64,000 nt of DNA from the NCBI RefSeq assembly GCF_021532315.1, contig NZ_JAKGAO010000011.1:186001-250000 (forward strand), read 5' to 3'. The stretch is from Paenibacillus tarimensis. Its GTDB lineage: Bacteria; Bacillota; Bacilli; Paenibacillales; Paenibacillaceae. The stretch's first letter is position 1, and the number at the start of each line of letters is the position of its first letter. Below the pieces are notes generated by a model. It made no database searches, was not told where the DNA came from, and saw nothing but the letters and a program-made list of their open reading frames with translations. Positions 24,080 to 32,774 of this stretch are shown piece by piece. A program made the position numbers and the translations under genes.

Positions 24080-24649
24080 ATGGACTCTCTTCACTTACTA
24101 GCTAAAGGTAACTACGACACGCTCAGCCGCGCCCAGCAGCTTGCCATATTCCAGGAGTTTTACCGCTTCGTCTTTCCCCAAGCCCGCCGGATTGTACGTG
24201 ACTATGCGGCTGCAGAGGATATTGTTCAGGAAGCCTTCCTTAAATCCGTCCGTAAAATGCCTCCGCACCTTAGAAACATGCTGCAGGTACAGGCCTGGAT
24301 TCGAACCGTTGCCAAGAATCAGGCCATTACATACCTGCGCAAACACCCGGATATCTCCGGCGCTTATGACACCTGCAGCTCTGCCGCGGGTGCACATGTC
24401 CCCCTTCCGATGCAGTCGCCATCTCCGGAGAAGGAGGTGGAGTGCCGCCTCATGACCGAGACGGTAGCACGCTGCGTCCATTCCCTGAAGCCGGAATACA
24501 AATCCATCGTCCTGCTCCGCTGGCGTTATGGCTTATCCTACAAGGAAATTGCCACCCGGCTCAATATGACGGAGCAGAATGTGAAGACACGCTTATTCCG
24601 GGCCCGTGAAGCCGTTCGTCAGAAATTCATGCTGGAATGGGGCTCCTGA
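24080..24649 (+). CDS. ECF-type RNA polymerase sigma factor
   Basis: The 189-residue protein has sigma region 2 (VRDYAAAEDIVQEAFLKSVR, with the usual DIVQEAFL) and region 4 (YGLSYKEIATRLNMTEQNVK, helix-turn-helix), with a short linker containing a proline-rich segment PLPMQSPSPEKEV. It would redirect RNA polymerase to a small set of promoters. No anti-sigma factor gene is next to it; the next gene is on the opposite strand and encodes an effector-binding protein. A GGGG site 11 nt upstream is weak, and TATAAT lies about 40 nt before the ATG. Targets cannot be predicted. Confidence 0.9.
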   Translation: MDSLHLLAKGNYDTLSRAQQLAIFQEFYRFVFPQARRIVRDYAAAEDIVQEAFLKSVRKMPPHLRNMLQVQAWIRTVAKNQAITYLRKHPDISGAYDTCSSAAGAHVPLPMQSPSPEKEVECRLMTETVARCVHSLKPEYKSIVLLRWRYGLSYKEIATRLNMTEQNVKTRLFRAREAVRQKFMLEWGS

Positions 24650-24660
24650 CACAGGAGCCC
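24640..24660. terminator. Hairpin overlapping the sigma factor stop codon
   Basis: GGGCTCCTG (24,640-24,648) pairs with CAGGAGCCC (24,652-24,660) around ACA. The stop codon lies in the stem and loop. No T run follows, so termination strength is uncertain. Confidence 0.5.
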
Positions 24661-24676
24661 GGCCCCTTACTGGCCT

Positions 24677-25177
24677 TTACGGCTCATCCGTTACCGAAAT
24701 ATAGATATCAACGATAGTCTCTCCCGGATTGGACGACTTCGCATCATACAATTCGAAATCGCCCGAATATCTGCGTCTATAGGCAGATGATTCGAAATAA
24801 CGGTCGATGGCTGACCAGGTTTCAGCTGTCACTTCCAGCGCCGGGCCGGGCCGCGTGGTAAATACGGCATAGCGCGATGCAGGAAGCGTGACAATCTTGC
24901 AATCCGCACCCTCCTCGAATGCATCATCGCCGGAAACCTCCTGGCCGATCACAATCGTGCACGCGCCATTGTCACTACGGTTATACTCGGCATACAACGC
25001 ATAGGTTACCGAGGGGTTACGAGCCTCAGCCTCCTTGGCAATACAGCGGTCGCTGCTGCGGAACTGCTCCCACAGCCGCTCGACAGCGCTGTCCTTTCCC
25101 CGCTCCGTCTCCATCGCACGGACGTGGAGACCCCCAATCTTCATTTCCCCCAGTTCAATAATTGTAGGTTCAATCAT
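24677..25177 (-). CDS. GyrI-like / effector-binding domain protein
   Basis: The 166-residue protein has the fold of the AraC effector-binding (GyrI-like) domain as a stand-alone protein. Landmarks are MKIGGLHVRAMETE at the start, VTYALYAEYNRSDNGACTIV, and the LPASRYAVFTTRPGP strand with the conserved Tyr and Glu-like contacts, ending DFELYDAK and VDIYISV. Similar proteins (YdeE group) bind small hydrophobic ligands or inhibit gyrase; the ligand here is unknown. A GGAGGAG site precedes the ATG. It is convergent with the sigma factor gene. Confidence 0.8.
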   Translation of the reverse strand: MIEPTIIELGEMKIGGLHVRAMETERGKDSAVERLWEQFRSSDRCIAKEAEARNPSVTYALYAEYNRSDNGACTIVIGQEVSGDDAFEEGADCKIVTLPASRYAVFTTRPGPALEVTAETWSAIDRYFESSAYRRRYSGDFELYDAKSSNPGETIVDIYISVTDEP

Positions 25178-25355
25178 CGGAATCTCCTCCTCATCATATG
25201 TTCATACCTGACAGTAGTGTTGTATAGGTTCTTACCACTTCTTTACCCGTTTTTCCATGTTCCAAATAAAACATCTTCTAAAAGCCTCTCTTATGGTAGA
25301 ATAGGACTATGCTGCTTCAATTGTCCTACCACCCCATTAATAGGAGCTTACATAC

Positions 25356-27746
25356 ATGACACTTCGTAAAAAATCAATCCTATTCATTGGTCTTATAACA
25401 GCTGCCAGTATGCTTGTCTGCTATGTCCTGTTGTACGCTATCCTTTACAGCCGCTTCAGTGAGCTGGAGAGCCAGGAAATGCAGGCCAAGATGGAGCATG
25501 TCTTCTTCCTTCTCGATGATGAGATGGAGCGTATTGAGAAATTAATGCTGAACTATTCCGCCTGGGATGACACCATCGCCTTCATCCAGCGCGCACCATC
25601 TGCCGCCAATATCCATGAGGATCCCTATATTGTAAGTAATTATCCTAATGCAACCTTCTCAGAAAACATGCTCTCTGCCATTGCCTTGCTTGACCGGGAA
25701 GGCACCGTCCTGTACGGCCGCTCTTACCATCCCGCATCGGACTCGCAGCTGGATCTTGAGCAAATTATTATTGACGAGTGGCTGAGCCATCACAATCAGC
25801 TACTGCATTTCAGCGGTCCTGAGGACAGCTACAAGGGCATTACCCAATCTCCCGAAGGGCCACTCATGACCGTATCGCTTCCCATTGTCAACAGTGAGGT
25901 AAGCGGTCCAATGCACGGGACACTTATTGCCGGAAGTATTATAACGCCCGAGATGGAAGAGCAGCTGTCGAAGCGGGCAAGGCTTACTGTCCGGATCAGC
26001 AAGCTGGATGAGAATTTCCAGATTCCTGAAAGCGATATGACTGTAGCCCAGCAAACCCGGGATGATCTGCACCACTACCCGGTATGGGTAGACAAACAGG
26101 ACAGCCAGCTTGCGCTTGTACAGTCCGTCTACCCGGATATGTACGGCCATCCGTCTTATCTCGTAACCATTCATGTGCAGCGCGATATCCTCACCCGCGG
26201 AATGAATACAATCATCCAGATATCCGTCGCCATCTTCGTTATCATTGCCCTGCTGTTCGCCGGGCTGTTGATGTTTAATGACCGCTTCATTCACCGGCGG
26301 ATTCAGCGTCTGGCCACGGATATCGACAGCATCTCCAGCAGGCAGGACTTCTCCCTTCGTGTTCAGTCTTCCGGCCACGATGAATTCAGCAAGCTTGAGC
26401 TGGCCTTTAATGATATGCTGTTCTCTCTCGAAGAGGCTTACCATGAGCTTCAGGAGCAGGTCCGTCATGATACACTGACCCGTCTGCCCAACCGGGCCAG
26501 CTTCTTTGAGCGGATGGAGTCCTTGCTCAAGGATGCGCGGACCGCCGGCACTCCACTGGCTGTCCTCTTCATTGACCTGGATAACTTCAAGTGGGTTAAT
26601 GACACTTGGGGCCATGAGACCGGGGATACCCTGCTTATGGAAGTCGGCAGCCGGATCATCAAACAGCTCGCTCCCGGCGATGTTGTATCACGGCTTGGCG
26701 GTGATGAATTCACCGTGCTGCTAACCGGACTTGGTTCCAGAGAGTCCGCCTACCAGAAAGCTAAGGTCATCCACGATGCACTCGCATCGGATTATCATTT
26801 CCGCGGTCTCCAGCTGCATATCACAGCAAGCATCGGTGTCAGTCTGTTCCCGGAAGACGGAACCTCACCTGAGGCACTGGTCCAATATGCCGACATGGCG
26901 ATGCATCAGGCCAAGCATACGGACAAGCAGCAGGCGATGACCTTCTCAGAAGACAGAAAAGCACGCATTGATCGCCAGCTGCTGCTGGAGAAGGATCTGC
27001 ACACAGGCATCGCCAACATGCAGTTTGAGCTGCACTTCCAGCCGATTCTTGCCGCTGGCTCCCTTAAGGTTATCCGTCTCGAATCGCTTCTGCGCTGGAA
27101 GCATCCTGTACTGGGCAGCATACCTCCTGCGGAATTCATTCCGTTAGCGGAATCCTCGCAGGCCATTGTAGAGATTGGCTACTGGGTACTCTTCCAGGCC
27201 TGTAAGGCGGCCAAGGATCTGCATAATCAAGGCTTCACGGTCCAAGTGGCTGTTAATGTTTCCGTAATTCAGCTGGAGCAGGATCAATTCGCGGAGGATG
27301 TCATACAGATTCTTCACAAGACTGGACTTCCTCCGGAACAGCTGGAGCTTGAGATGACCGAGTCGGCTGTAATGTCGTTTGGACGGGCGCCTGACGCGGT
27401 TCAGAAGCTGACTGAGTATGGCGTTGCCATTGCGCTGGATGACTTTGGAACCGGCTATTCCTCACTGAGCTACCTGCGGAAGCTTCCGATCCAGTCAATA
27501 AAGATCGACAAGGCTTTTGTAACCGAGCTGACTGAGAGCACATCAGACAAGACAATATGTGCGGCAATTACGCAGCTTGGCCATCATCTAGGCCTCCGGG
27601 TTGTAGCTGAAGGCGTTGAGAATATCGAACAGGTTGCTATCCTTCGCAGGCTTGGATGCGATGAGCTGCAGGGCTATTACTTCAGCAAGCCGCTCTCCTG
27701 GCCCGACCTCCTTGCTTACTTGAACATACGGAGAGAGGAAGAATAA
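25356..27746 (+). CDS. CHASE4-HAMP-GGDEF-EAL cyclic-di-GMP enzyme
   Basis: The 796-residue protein has a first membrane helix at about 8-31, an extracellular CHASE4 sensor (about 45-275, with NYSAWDDT at 66-73), a second helix at about 284-306, HAMP, GGDEF (intact GGDEF at 448-452) and EAL domains. The inhibitory RxxD site before GGDEF is absent. The EAL signature reads ESL at 576-578, but the other catalytic parts (EMTES, DDFGTG at 695-700, AEGVE around 751-755, QGYYFSKPL) are kept, so phosphodiesterase activity is plausible. It may both make and degrade c-di-GMP in response to an outside signal. It stands alone, with AGGAG 9 nt before the ATG. Confidence 0.92.
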   Translation: MTLRKKSILFIGLITAASMLVCYVLLYAILYSRFSELESQEMQAKMEHVFFLLDDEMERIEKLMLNYSAWDDTIAFIQRAPSAANIHEDPYIVSNYPNATFSENMLSAIALLDREGTVLYGRSYHPASDSQLDLEQIIIDEWLSHHNQLLHFSGPEDSYKGITQSPEGPLMTVSLPIVNSEVSGPMHGTLIAGSIITPEMEEQLSKRARLTVRISKLDENFQIPESDMTVAQQTRDDLHHYPVWVDKQDSQLALVQSVYPDMYGHPSYLVTIHVQRDILTRGMNTIIQISVAIFVIIALLFAGLLMFNDRFIHRRIQRLATDIDSISSRQDFSLRVQSSGHDEFSKLELAFNDMLFSLEEAYHELQEQVRHDTLTRLPNRASFFERMESLLKDARTAGTPLAVLFIDLDNFKWVNDTWGHETGDTLLMEVGSRIIKQLAPGDVVSRLGGDEFTVLLTGLGSRESAYQKAKVIHDALASDYHFRGLQLHITASIGVSLFPEDGTSPEALVQYADMAMHQAKHTDKQQAMTFSEDRKARIDRQLLLEKDLHTGIANMQFELHFQPILAAGSLKVIRLESLLRWKHPVLGSIPPAEFIPLAESSQAIVEIGYWVLFQACKAAKDLHNQGFTVQVAVNVSVIQLEQDQFAEDVIQILHKTGLPPEQLELEMTESAVMSFGRAPDAVQKLTEYGVAIALDDFGTGYSSLSYLRKLPIQSIKIDKAFVTELTESTSDKTICAAITQLGHHLGLRVVAEGVENIEQVAILRRLGCDELQGYYFSKPLSWPDLLAYLNIRREEE

Positions 27747-27761
27747 GCATACCTTTTATAG

Positions 27762-27806
27762 AACCGCCCTCCCGCTAGGCAGGCCTTCCGGAAGAGGCGG
27801 TTTTTC
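27762..27806 (+). terminator. Terminator of the GGDEF-EAL gene
   Basis: AACCGCC (27,762-27,768) pairs with GGCGGTT (27,796-27,802) and is followed by TTTTTC. The long loop contains a smaller CTTCCGGAAG hairpin. Confidence 0.75.
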
Positions 27807-27999
27807 TATCGGCTGCTCCATAATTCGTCAAAATAAAGCCGAATTCTTCGATATCGGGAGATTTCGCCAGGAATTGCTGGGGAAACAGCCTATCATCAAG
27901 ATATTTTAAATAATCTGAATATTTACAATCTTTAAATATTAATATAAAGTAAAGACACAACCACATAAACAAAGGGAAAGCAACGCATCATCTACCGTA
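27807..27999. other. AT-rich gap before the candidate RNA
   Basis: This stretch contains no credible gene. A 65-codon minus-strand frame has no ribosome site. TTTACA at 27,922-27,927 and TATAAA at 27,943-27,948 could form a weak plus-strand promoter with 15-bp spacing for the structured RNA that follows. Confidence 0.35.
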
Positions 28000-28443
28000 A
28001 TTGCCGTGTTATATCCTTGAATGCCGGACCTCAAGCCAAGCATGGAAGGCGCGAATCACTTATGATTCCTTAAGTCCAGCATTCATGTTGATATATAACA
28101 ACGTCTGAGCTGGAGAGGGGATAGTCCATTGAAGCGTGTTAGCGAAGCATATCCATTACCTTTCGTATGGATGACATATGCGTAAGGCGCTCGCTCTAAG
28201 GCCGCAGCGGGATATGCTGGAAATCACCATGTCAGGTTAAGCTTAATAACAGCCGGTCAGAATCTGCTCCTGATCCGGCAGTATAGGACGATTAATGTTT
28301 CACAAAATCTGAAAAGCATGGTTGGCAAGAATGTTGATTCAGGCAAGCTGTGTGTGAAATGGAGTGCTAGGGTAAAATTGAATAGCTCTGTATACGAAAC
28401 ATAGGGATTCCGGTTATTTATCAATAAGCGGAATCCCTATTTG
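28000..28443 (+). ncRNA. Candidate structured non-coding RNA of unknown family
   Basis: About 440 nt without a credible ORF contain a series of nested hairpins. TGTTATAT with TTGAATGCCGGAC (28,006-28,028) pairs with GTCCAGCATTCA and ATATAACA (28,074-28,100), enclosing GAATCA/TGATTC. GCATAT/ATATGC flank a second arm (28,146-28,181), GCCGG/CCGGC with TCAG/CTGA form a third (28,252-28,279), and TTTCACA/TGTGAAA with CTGAA/TTCAG form a fourth (28,299-28,360). It ends with a 12-bp perfect stem ATAGGGATTCCG/CGGAATCCCTAT (28,401-28,440) extended by TTATT/AATAA, like a terminator. The strand is inferred from the terminator end. I could not assign it to tmRNA, RNase P, 6S, a group I or II intron, or OLE. 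Confidence 0.5.
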
Positions 28444-28644
28444 CGTATTGACAGTCTTACATATCCTATTAATGTGACGAGCGGATGGTTCACTTTGCAA
28501 CAGCCAACTATGATCTTATCAATATCGGTTAAATTGCATATTCGGCTGCTTCCCTTGTCCACATTTACGGCATGCTAGAACGAAGTCTCCGCTGAATTAT
28601 TAATCCGGGATCGCCGTGAGTAAAAGAAAGACGGGACTACAATA
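28444..28644. other. Intergenic gap after the candidate RNA
   Basis: I see no gene, repeat or clear promoter here. The sequence is of mixed composition and lacks open frames with ribosome sites. Confidence 0.4.
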
Positions 28645-28692
28645 AACAGCGGTAGTCCAGGACTGCACTTCCAGTCCAAGGCTACCGCTGTT
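28645..28692. terminator. Terminator of the stress-protein genes
   Basis: AACAGCGGTAG (28,645-28,655) pairs with CTACCGCTGTT (28,682-28,692), and GGACTG with CAGTCC inside it. It lies after the 67-residue minus-strand gene. T-rich sequence flanks both ends, so it may work both ways. Confidence 0.7.
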
Positions 28693-28745
28693 CTGTTTTG
28701 ATCTTTAATATTTCGGCTAAGCAGGTCATGTCTAATACTCGGGCT

Positions 28746-28949
28746 TCAGCCGCCATCCGAATTGCGTTCATCCACTTCTTCCGGATGATTGGAGGCCCAC
28801 TCCTTAGCCTGGGCCGTTGCGATCGGAATCGCCCTGCCTTCATCGTACCCTTCACGCAGCAGGGCATTGGCAATTTCCACGGCCTTGTCCCGGATAGCAG
28901 GATCAAAATTCTTCAATGATTCCGGGTAATCCCCGTTTCGCCAAGGCAT
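28746..28949 (-). CDS. Small YdaT-like protein
   Basis: The 67-residue protein starts MPWRNGDYPESLKNFDPAIR and continues with a helical segment containing EIANALLREGYDEGRAIPIA and TAQAKEWASNHPEE. It resembles the small Bacillus YdaT-type proteins as I remember them, whose role is unknown beyond a link with general stress. It is soluble and acidic. AAGGAGG lies 7 nt before the ATG. It follows the YflT-like stress gene by 57 nt on the same strand, so both may be on one stress transcript. Confidence 0.75.
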   Translation of the reverse strand: MPWRNGDYPESLKNFDPAIRDKAVEIANALLREGYDEGRAIPIATAQAKEWASNHPEEVDERNSDGG

Positions 28950-29006
28950 CGCAATCCCTCCTTCATCAGCACCAAGCCATGTTCAGGATAAGCTTGCAGC
29001 TGCCTG

Positions 29007-29642
29007 CTAATAATTGCGGCGGTTATCGGTAAACGGCTCTTCCGCCCTTGTATTTACGCCATTGTCTGCTCCCGTGCTCAGGCCCGTTCCAAGCCCCGTT
29101 CCGTTAGCACCCATGTCGGCAGAACCTCGTGTGGAACGATCATACGTATCTTGGTTGAGTGAGCGGTTCAACCGGAACGTCTCGTACGCATATTCGTCGC
29201 GCTCGCTATCCGCGTCAACCAAGACAAGAATACGGCCCTCTTCCACGAAATTCTGGTACCGTTCTGCATCCTCTTCCGGAATACCCATACCGATCAGACC
29301 GCCTACCAGGCCACCAGCACCCGCACCGACCGCTGCCCCTGTTAAGGTAGCCGCAATCGGACCGGCTGCTATGATAGGACCAACCCCAGGAATAGCCAGT
29401 GCGCCCACGCCTGCGAGAAGGCCGGTGACACCGCCCAGCACACCGCCAGCCGTTGCTCCTGCTGCCAAGCCCTCCGGCGCCTTCGTTCCCGTCTCATCCG
29501 CAACGTAGGACAGCTCGTCCCGGTCTTTGGCGATGACAGAAATTTCCTCTGCGCGGTAACCCTGCTCCTTCAGCCCTTCTATCGCTTTTACCGCCTCATC
29601 TTCTTTGTCAAAAACCCCAACGATTTTCCGTTCTTTGGCCAT
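29007..29642 (-). CDS. YflT-like general stress protein with glycine-rich core
   Basis: The 211-residue protein starts MAKERKIVGVFDKEDEAVKA, the N-terminal domain of the YflT/general stress protein 17M family, with GYRAEEISVIAKDRDEL. The middle part (about 60-120) is a Gly/Ala-rich hydrophobic segment like that of glycine-zipper proteins, which can insert in membranes. The tail from about 165 is polar, rich in Gly, Thr, Asn and Asp. I chose the ATG at 29,642 because GGGAGG lies 8 nt upstream; an earlier start would add 15 residues without family match. Confidence 0.83.
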   Translation of the reverse strand: MAKERKIVGVFDKEDEAVKAIEGLKEQGYRAEEISVIAKDRDELSYVADETGTKAPEGLAAGATAGGVLGGVTGLLAGVGALAIPGVGPIIAAGPIAATLTGAAVGAGAGGLVGGLIGMGIPEEDAERYQNFVEEGRILVLVDADSERDEYAYETFRLNRSLNQDTYDRSTRGSADMGANGTGLGTGLSTGADNGVNTRAEEPFTDNRRNY

Positions 29643-29739
29643 TGTCCTTACCTCCCGTAATCCTGATTTGCAGTTAAGACCTCGCATAGTGCAAAATGGT
29701 TAAGATACAGGTCTAGGCATGTACCACTGCAGTTATTAA

Positions 29740-29764
29740 TTACCCTCCCCTCTCTATACGAAAC
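29740..29764 (-). promoter_or_regulatory. Possible stress-sigma-type promoter of the YflT-like gene
   Basis: On the minus strand GTTTCG (29,759-29,764) and GGGTAA (29,740-29,745) are 13 bp apart. They resemble the sigma-B elements GTTTAA and GGGTAT. Each box has a mismatch, and whether this organism has sigma-B is unknown, so this is weak. Confidence 0.25.
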
Positions 29765-29801
29765 AAAAAGACGGCTCCCGGTCATGTTAAACCCGAAGCC
29801 G
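29761..29801 (-). terminator. Terminator of the hybrid histidine kinase gene
   Basis: CGGCT (29,772-29,776) pairs with AGCCG (29,797-29,801) with three more inner pairs, and on the minus strand the stem is followed by CTTTTTGTTT. Confidence 0.65.
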
Positions 29802-29827
29802 CCATGCCTTGTCTAACTGAACGAACA

Positions 29828-31921
29828 TTAAGCGCAGCTGGATGAATTCAGCAGCTTGGCGAAGGCCGAGCAGGATAGATCATACAGCTGGCTCATCTGC
29901 GTTAGGAGCAAATCGTAGCCATCAACAGCACCCTCTTTAATACGCGCCTCAATCGCTGTTATCGTGCCTGCGAGCGGCGCCATACCAACGCTTAAGCTCG
30001 CTGATTTGATATTATGCGCGGTTTGCTCCGCATTATCGAGCAGTCCCCGCTTCAGCTCCTGACGAAGAAGCTCCAGCTTAGCCGGCGTATCCTGACGGTA
30101 CATCTCGAACAGCTGGGCAAGAATATCCAGATCAACCTCATCCCAAGGAGGGGCTACAATATCCTCTATCGTCCCCAAATCCAGATACTCCGAATACTGC
30201 ACTTCCTCCATGGGAGGCTGTATGGTCTGCGGGCGATCCGGCAGCCAGCGGATAATAACCTCCCGGAGCTTCTCCAGCTGAACGGGCTTCACAATATAGT
30301 CATCCATTCCGGCTTCCAGGCAGCGCTCCATATCACCCTGCATGGCATTCGCCGTAATCGATACTATCGGCGTTCGTCCAGCGGCTTCTATCTGTTCTTC
30401 AAGCCTGCGGATTTGACGCGCAGCTTCAAATCCGTCCATAACCGGCATCTGATTATCCATCAGAATTAGTGCCGGCTTTACAGTCTTCCACAGCTGTACC
30501 GCCTCATCGCCATGAGAGGCCACAATAATCTTCTCTACCCCAAGCTTCTTTAGCTGCAGGGTTGTGATACGCTGGTTAACCGCATTGTCTTCTACCAGCA
30601 GGATAGCAGAAGACAGCTCTTTCCCTTCAAGCTCGCACTTCAGCCTGCCCTCTGGGCATGATATAGCTTGCCGTATTACGCTGCCGTCTGTCTCGGCCGC
30701 CTTCTCAAGCTCCAACTCAAACCAGAACGTTGACCCGCTGCCAATCTTGCTGATCACACCGATCTCGCCGTCCATCATCTCTACCAGCCGTTTGCTGATG
30801 GACAGACCAAGACCGGTTGAGCTGAACTGCTGGGTATATGTGCTGCCAACCTGGTAGAAGGGCTGAAACAGCTTCCCAAGGTTATCCTCCTCAATGCCAA
30901 TACCCGTATCCAATACCTCAAAGCGGAGCCGCTGACGGCTCTCATCATCCCGGATCATGAAGACCCGGACATCAATATCGCCATCGAATGTAAATTTGAC
31001 CGCGTTCCCCAGCAGATTAAGCAAGATCTGGCGAATCCGGTTAAGGTCACCTTTGAGCTGCGGATGAATTTGCGGATCAAAATAAACCGTTACCCGGTTG
31101 CGCTGGCTAGCTGCATGAGACTGCAGCATCTGCACAACATGATCTACTACAGACCGCAGATGAAATCTAACAAGCTCCAGCTTCATCTCACCCGCTTCAA
31201 TTTTTGACAGGTCAAGGATATCATTAATAATATCAAGCATCAGATTGCCGGAATCCAGAATAATTGAGATAGACTCCTTCTGCGAATCTGTCATAGGTGA
31301 GCGTGCAAGCAGCTCGGCCATCGCAATGATGGCGTTCATAGGAGTCCTGATCTCGTGGCTCATGGTGGCCAGAAGGGTGCTCTTCGTCTTATTCGCTGCC
31401 TCGGCCGCTTCCTTGGCCAGCTTCAATTCAATATTGGTCTTGGCAAGCTCCCTCTGAACAGACAGAAGCTTATTATTCAAGGCTGCGAACTCATCATAGA
31501 TCTTAAGCTCCTGCTCCCGCTTGAGCATCAGCTCATGGGAAAGCTCCCTGATCGCCTCCCGCAGCGCCATCATCTGATGGTTGTTGATCTTCATCAGCTC
31601 ATCATAAAAATACGTATAACCCGAATTGTACCTGGAGCCTACAATGAGAGCATGCTCCTCCATGATTCCTCCGCTTAAATAAAACAACGCCGGCTTATCG
31701 CCGGTATTCAGATACACTTCCCAGTTAAAAGCCGCCTTCTTAGTCTTAAGCTGCCCGAAGAAATCCCTGCACTTGAGTCCGCTCATATCATCCATCAGAT
31801 CCATAACATTGTAGAGATTGCCGCGGCCTTCCGTCATCGCGATATCATCACGTATTACCCGAACAATCTGACCCCCGCTGTCGCACAAGAGCGATATAAC
31901 CGATTCTTGATGCTTATTCAC
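29828..31921 (-). CDS. Hybrid sensor histidine kinase with receiver and Hpt domains
   Basis: The 697-residue protein has no membrane helix. Its order is: an N-terminal PAS-like sensor (about 5-115), a coiled coil (120-180), HisKA with phospho-acceptor His189 in MSHEIRTP, HATPase with NAVKF, DTGIGI and STGLGLSI, a receiver domain with phospho-acceptor Asp489 in [14 protein letters not shown], and a C-terminal Hpt domain with His637 in TAHNIKSAS. The complete internal phosphorelay (His to Asp to His) implies an outside response regulator that receives the phosphate. None is adjacent. Such orphan cytoplasmic hybrids often feed into sporulation or multicellular control in Paenibacillaceae, which is inference. 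Confidence 0.9.
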   Translation of the reverse strand: MNKHQESVISLLCDSGGQIVRVIRDDIAMTEGRGNLYNVMDLMDDMSGLKCRDFFGQLKTKKAAFNWEVYLNTGDKPALFYLSGGIMEEHALIVGSRYNSGYTYFYDELMKINNHQMMALREAIRELSHELMLKREQELKIYDEFAALNNKLLSVQRELAKTNIELKLAKEAAEAANKTKSTLLATMSHEIRTPMNAIIAMAELLARSPMTDSQKESISIILDSGNLMLDIINDILDLSKIEAGEMKLELVRFHLRSVVDHVVQMLQSHAASQRNRVTVYFDPQIHPQLKGDLNRIRQILLNLLGNAVKFTFDGDIDVRVFMIRDDESRQRLRFEVLDTGIGIEEDNLGKLFQPFYQVGSTYTQQFSSTGLGLSISKRLVEMMDGEIGVISKIGSGSTFWFELELEKAAETDGSVIRQAISCPEGRLKCELEGKELSSAILLVEDNAVNQRITTLQLKKLGVEKIIVASHGDEAVQLWKTVKPALILMDNQMPVMDGFEAARQIRRLEEQIEAAGRTPIVSITANAMQGDMERCLEAGMDDYIVKPVQLEKLREVIIRWLPDRPQTIQPPMEEVQYSEYLDLGTIEDIVAPPWDEVDLDILAQLFEMYRQDTPAKLELLRQELKRGLLDNAEQTAHNIKSASLSVGMAPLAGTITAIEARIKEGAVDGYDLLLTQMSQLYDLSCSAFAKLLNSSSCA

Positions 31922-32080
31922 AGCTATAGGTCCCCCTAACCCTTACGAGTTCTTTACCGGCTGGCCTGCATATGGAGCCTGCGGTTACAGTTATACCTAA
32001 GAGTATACTATAAAAATTCTGGAACCACGTGATTAGGAGAAAAATCTCATACCAGCTCCTTCACAAGCATGCTGCACAAT

Positions 32081-32109
32081 TTGAGATGTAACCGCTGCCC
32101 GGTTATAAT
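32081..32109 (+). promoter_or_regulatory. Sigma-A promoter of the thioredoxin-like gene
   Basis: TTGAGA (32,081-32,086) and TATAAT (32,104-32,109) are 17 bp apart. The ATG of the next gene is at 32,131, giving a very short leader. Confidence 0.75.
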
Positions 32110-32130
32110 GGGGCCAGGAGGCGATAAAAT

Positions 32131-32712
32131 ATGGCATTTACTTTGCAATTAGGGGATCAAGCCCCGGATTTCTCACTGCCGGCCACTGACGGCCGTACCT
32201 ATTCCTTGAACGACTTCAGCGATGCGAAGGTGCTTGTCGTATTTTTCACCTGCAACCACTGCCCTTATGTTATTGGCTCGAATGAGGTAACCCGTGCTAC
32301 CGCCGTAAAATATGAAGAGCAGGGCGTACGCTTCGTCGGTATTAACTCGAACAGCGTAAATACCTACCCTGAAGATTCCTTCGAGCATATGGTAGAGGTC
32401 ATGAAGAAGGAGCAGTACCCTTGGACTTATCTGCGCGACGAGTCGCAGGATACGGCCCGGGCATACGGCGCGCTGCGCACGCCGCACTTTTATGTATTTG
32501 ACGAGGATCGCAAGCTTGTCTACACCGGCCGCGGCGTTGACAGCCCACGTGACACATCGAAGATGACCGTTAATGACCTAGACCTTGCACTTTCAGAGCA
32601 CCTGGCAGGTCAGCAGCTGTCAGTACCCGTTACTAACCCCATCGGATGCAATGTCAAATGGGAAGGCAAGGATGCTCACTGGATGCCTGCTGAGGCCTGC
32701 GATCTGATATAA
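32131..32712 (+). CDS. Thioredoxin-like / AhpC-TSA family protein
   Basis: The 193-residue protein starts [20 protein letters not shown], the AhpC/TSA-type thioredoxin fold, with the redox motif CNHC in [15 protein letters not shown] (about residues 45-48) and the cis-Pro loop [11 protein letters not shown]. No signal peptide is present, so it is cytoplasmic. The CNHCPY variant is typical of a family of thioredoxin-like proteins of unknown partner that sit between peroxiredoxins and ResA-type reductases. A likely role is peroxide or disulfide reduction. It is monocistronic between a clear promoter and terminator. Confidence 0.87.
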   Translation: MAFTLQLGDQAPDFSLPATDGRTYSLNDFSDAKVLVVFFTCNHCPYVIGSNEVTRATAVKYEEQGVRFVGINSNSVNTYPEDSFEHMVEVMKKEQYPWTYLRDESQDTARAYGALRTPHFYVFDEDRKLVYTGRGVDSPRDTSKMTVNDLDLALSEHLAGQQLSVPVTNPIGCNVKWEGKDAHWMPAEACDLI

Positions 32713-32722
32713 CCCTTGCACA

Positions 32723-32753
32723 GAGAAAGGCTGGCGGGCAGCCAGCCTCTCTC
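32723..32753. terminator. Convergent terminator after the thioredoxin-like gene
   Basis: GAGAAAGGCTGG (32,723-32,734) pairs with CCAGCCTCTCTC (32,742-32,753) with one mismatch and a seven-base loop. It lies between two convergent genes. Confidence 0.7.
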
Positions 32754-32774
32754 CTCTACTATTCAATACATCTC

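Noticed and set aside
27775-27972. A 65-codon minus-strand frame after the GGDEF-EAL gene
   Set aside because: It overlaps the terminator, has no ribosome site and no coding features.
28000-28443. Group I intron, because of a GGATAGTCC block resembling the S element
   Set aside because: The P, Q and R elements and a split host gene are missing.
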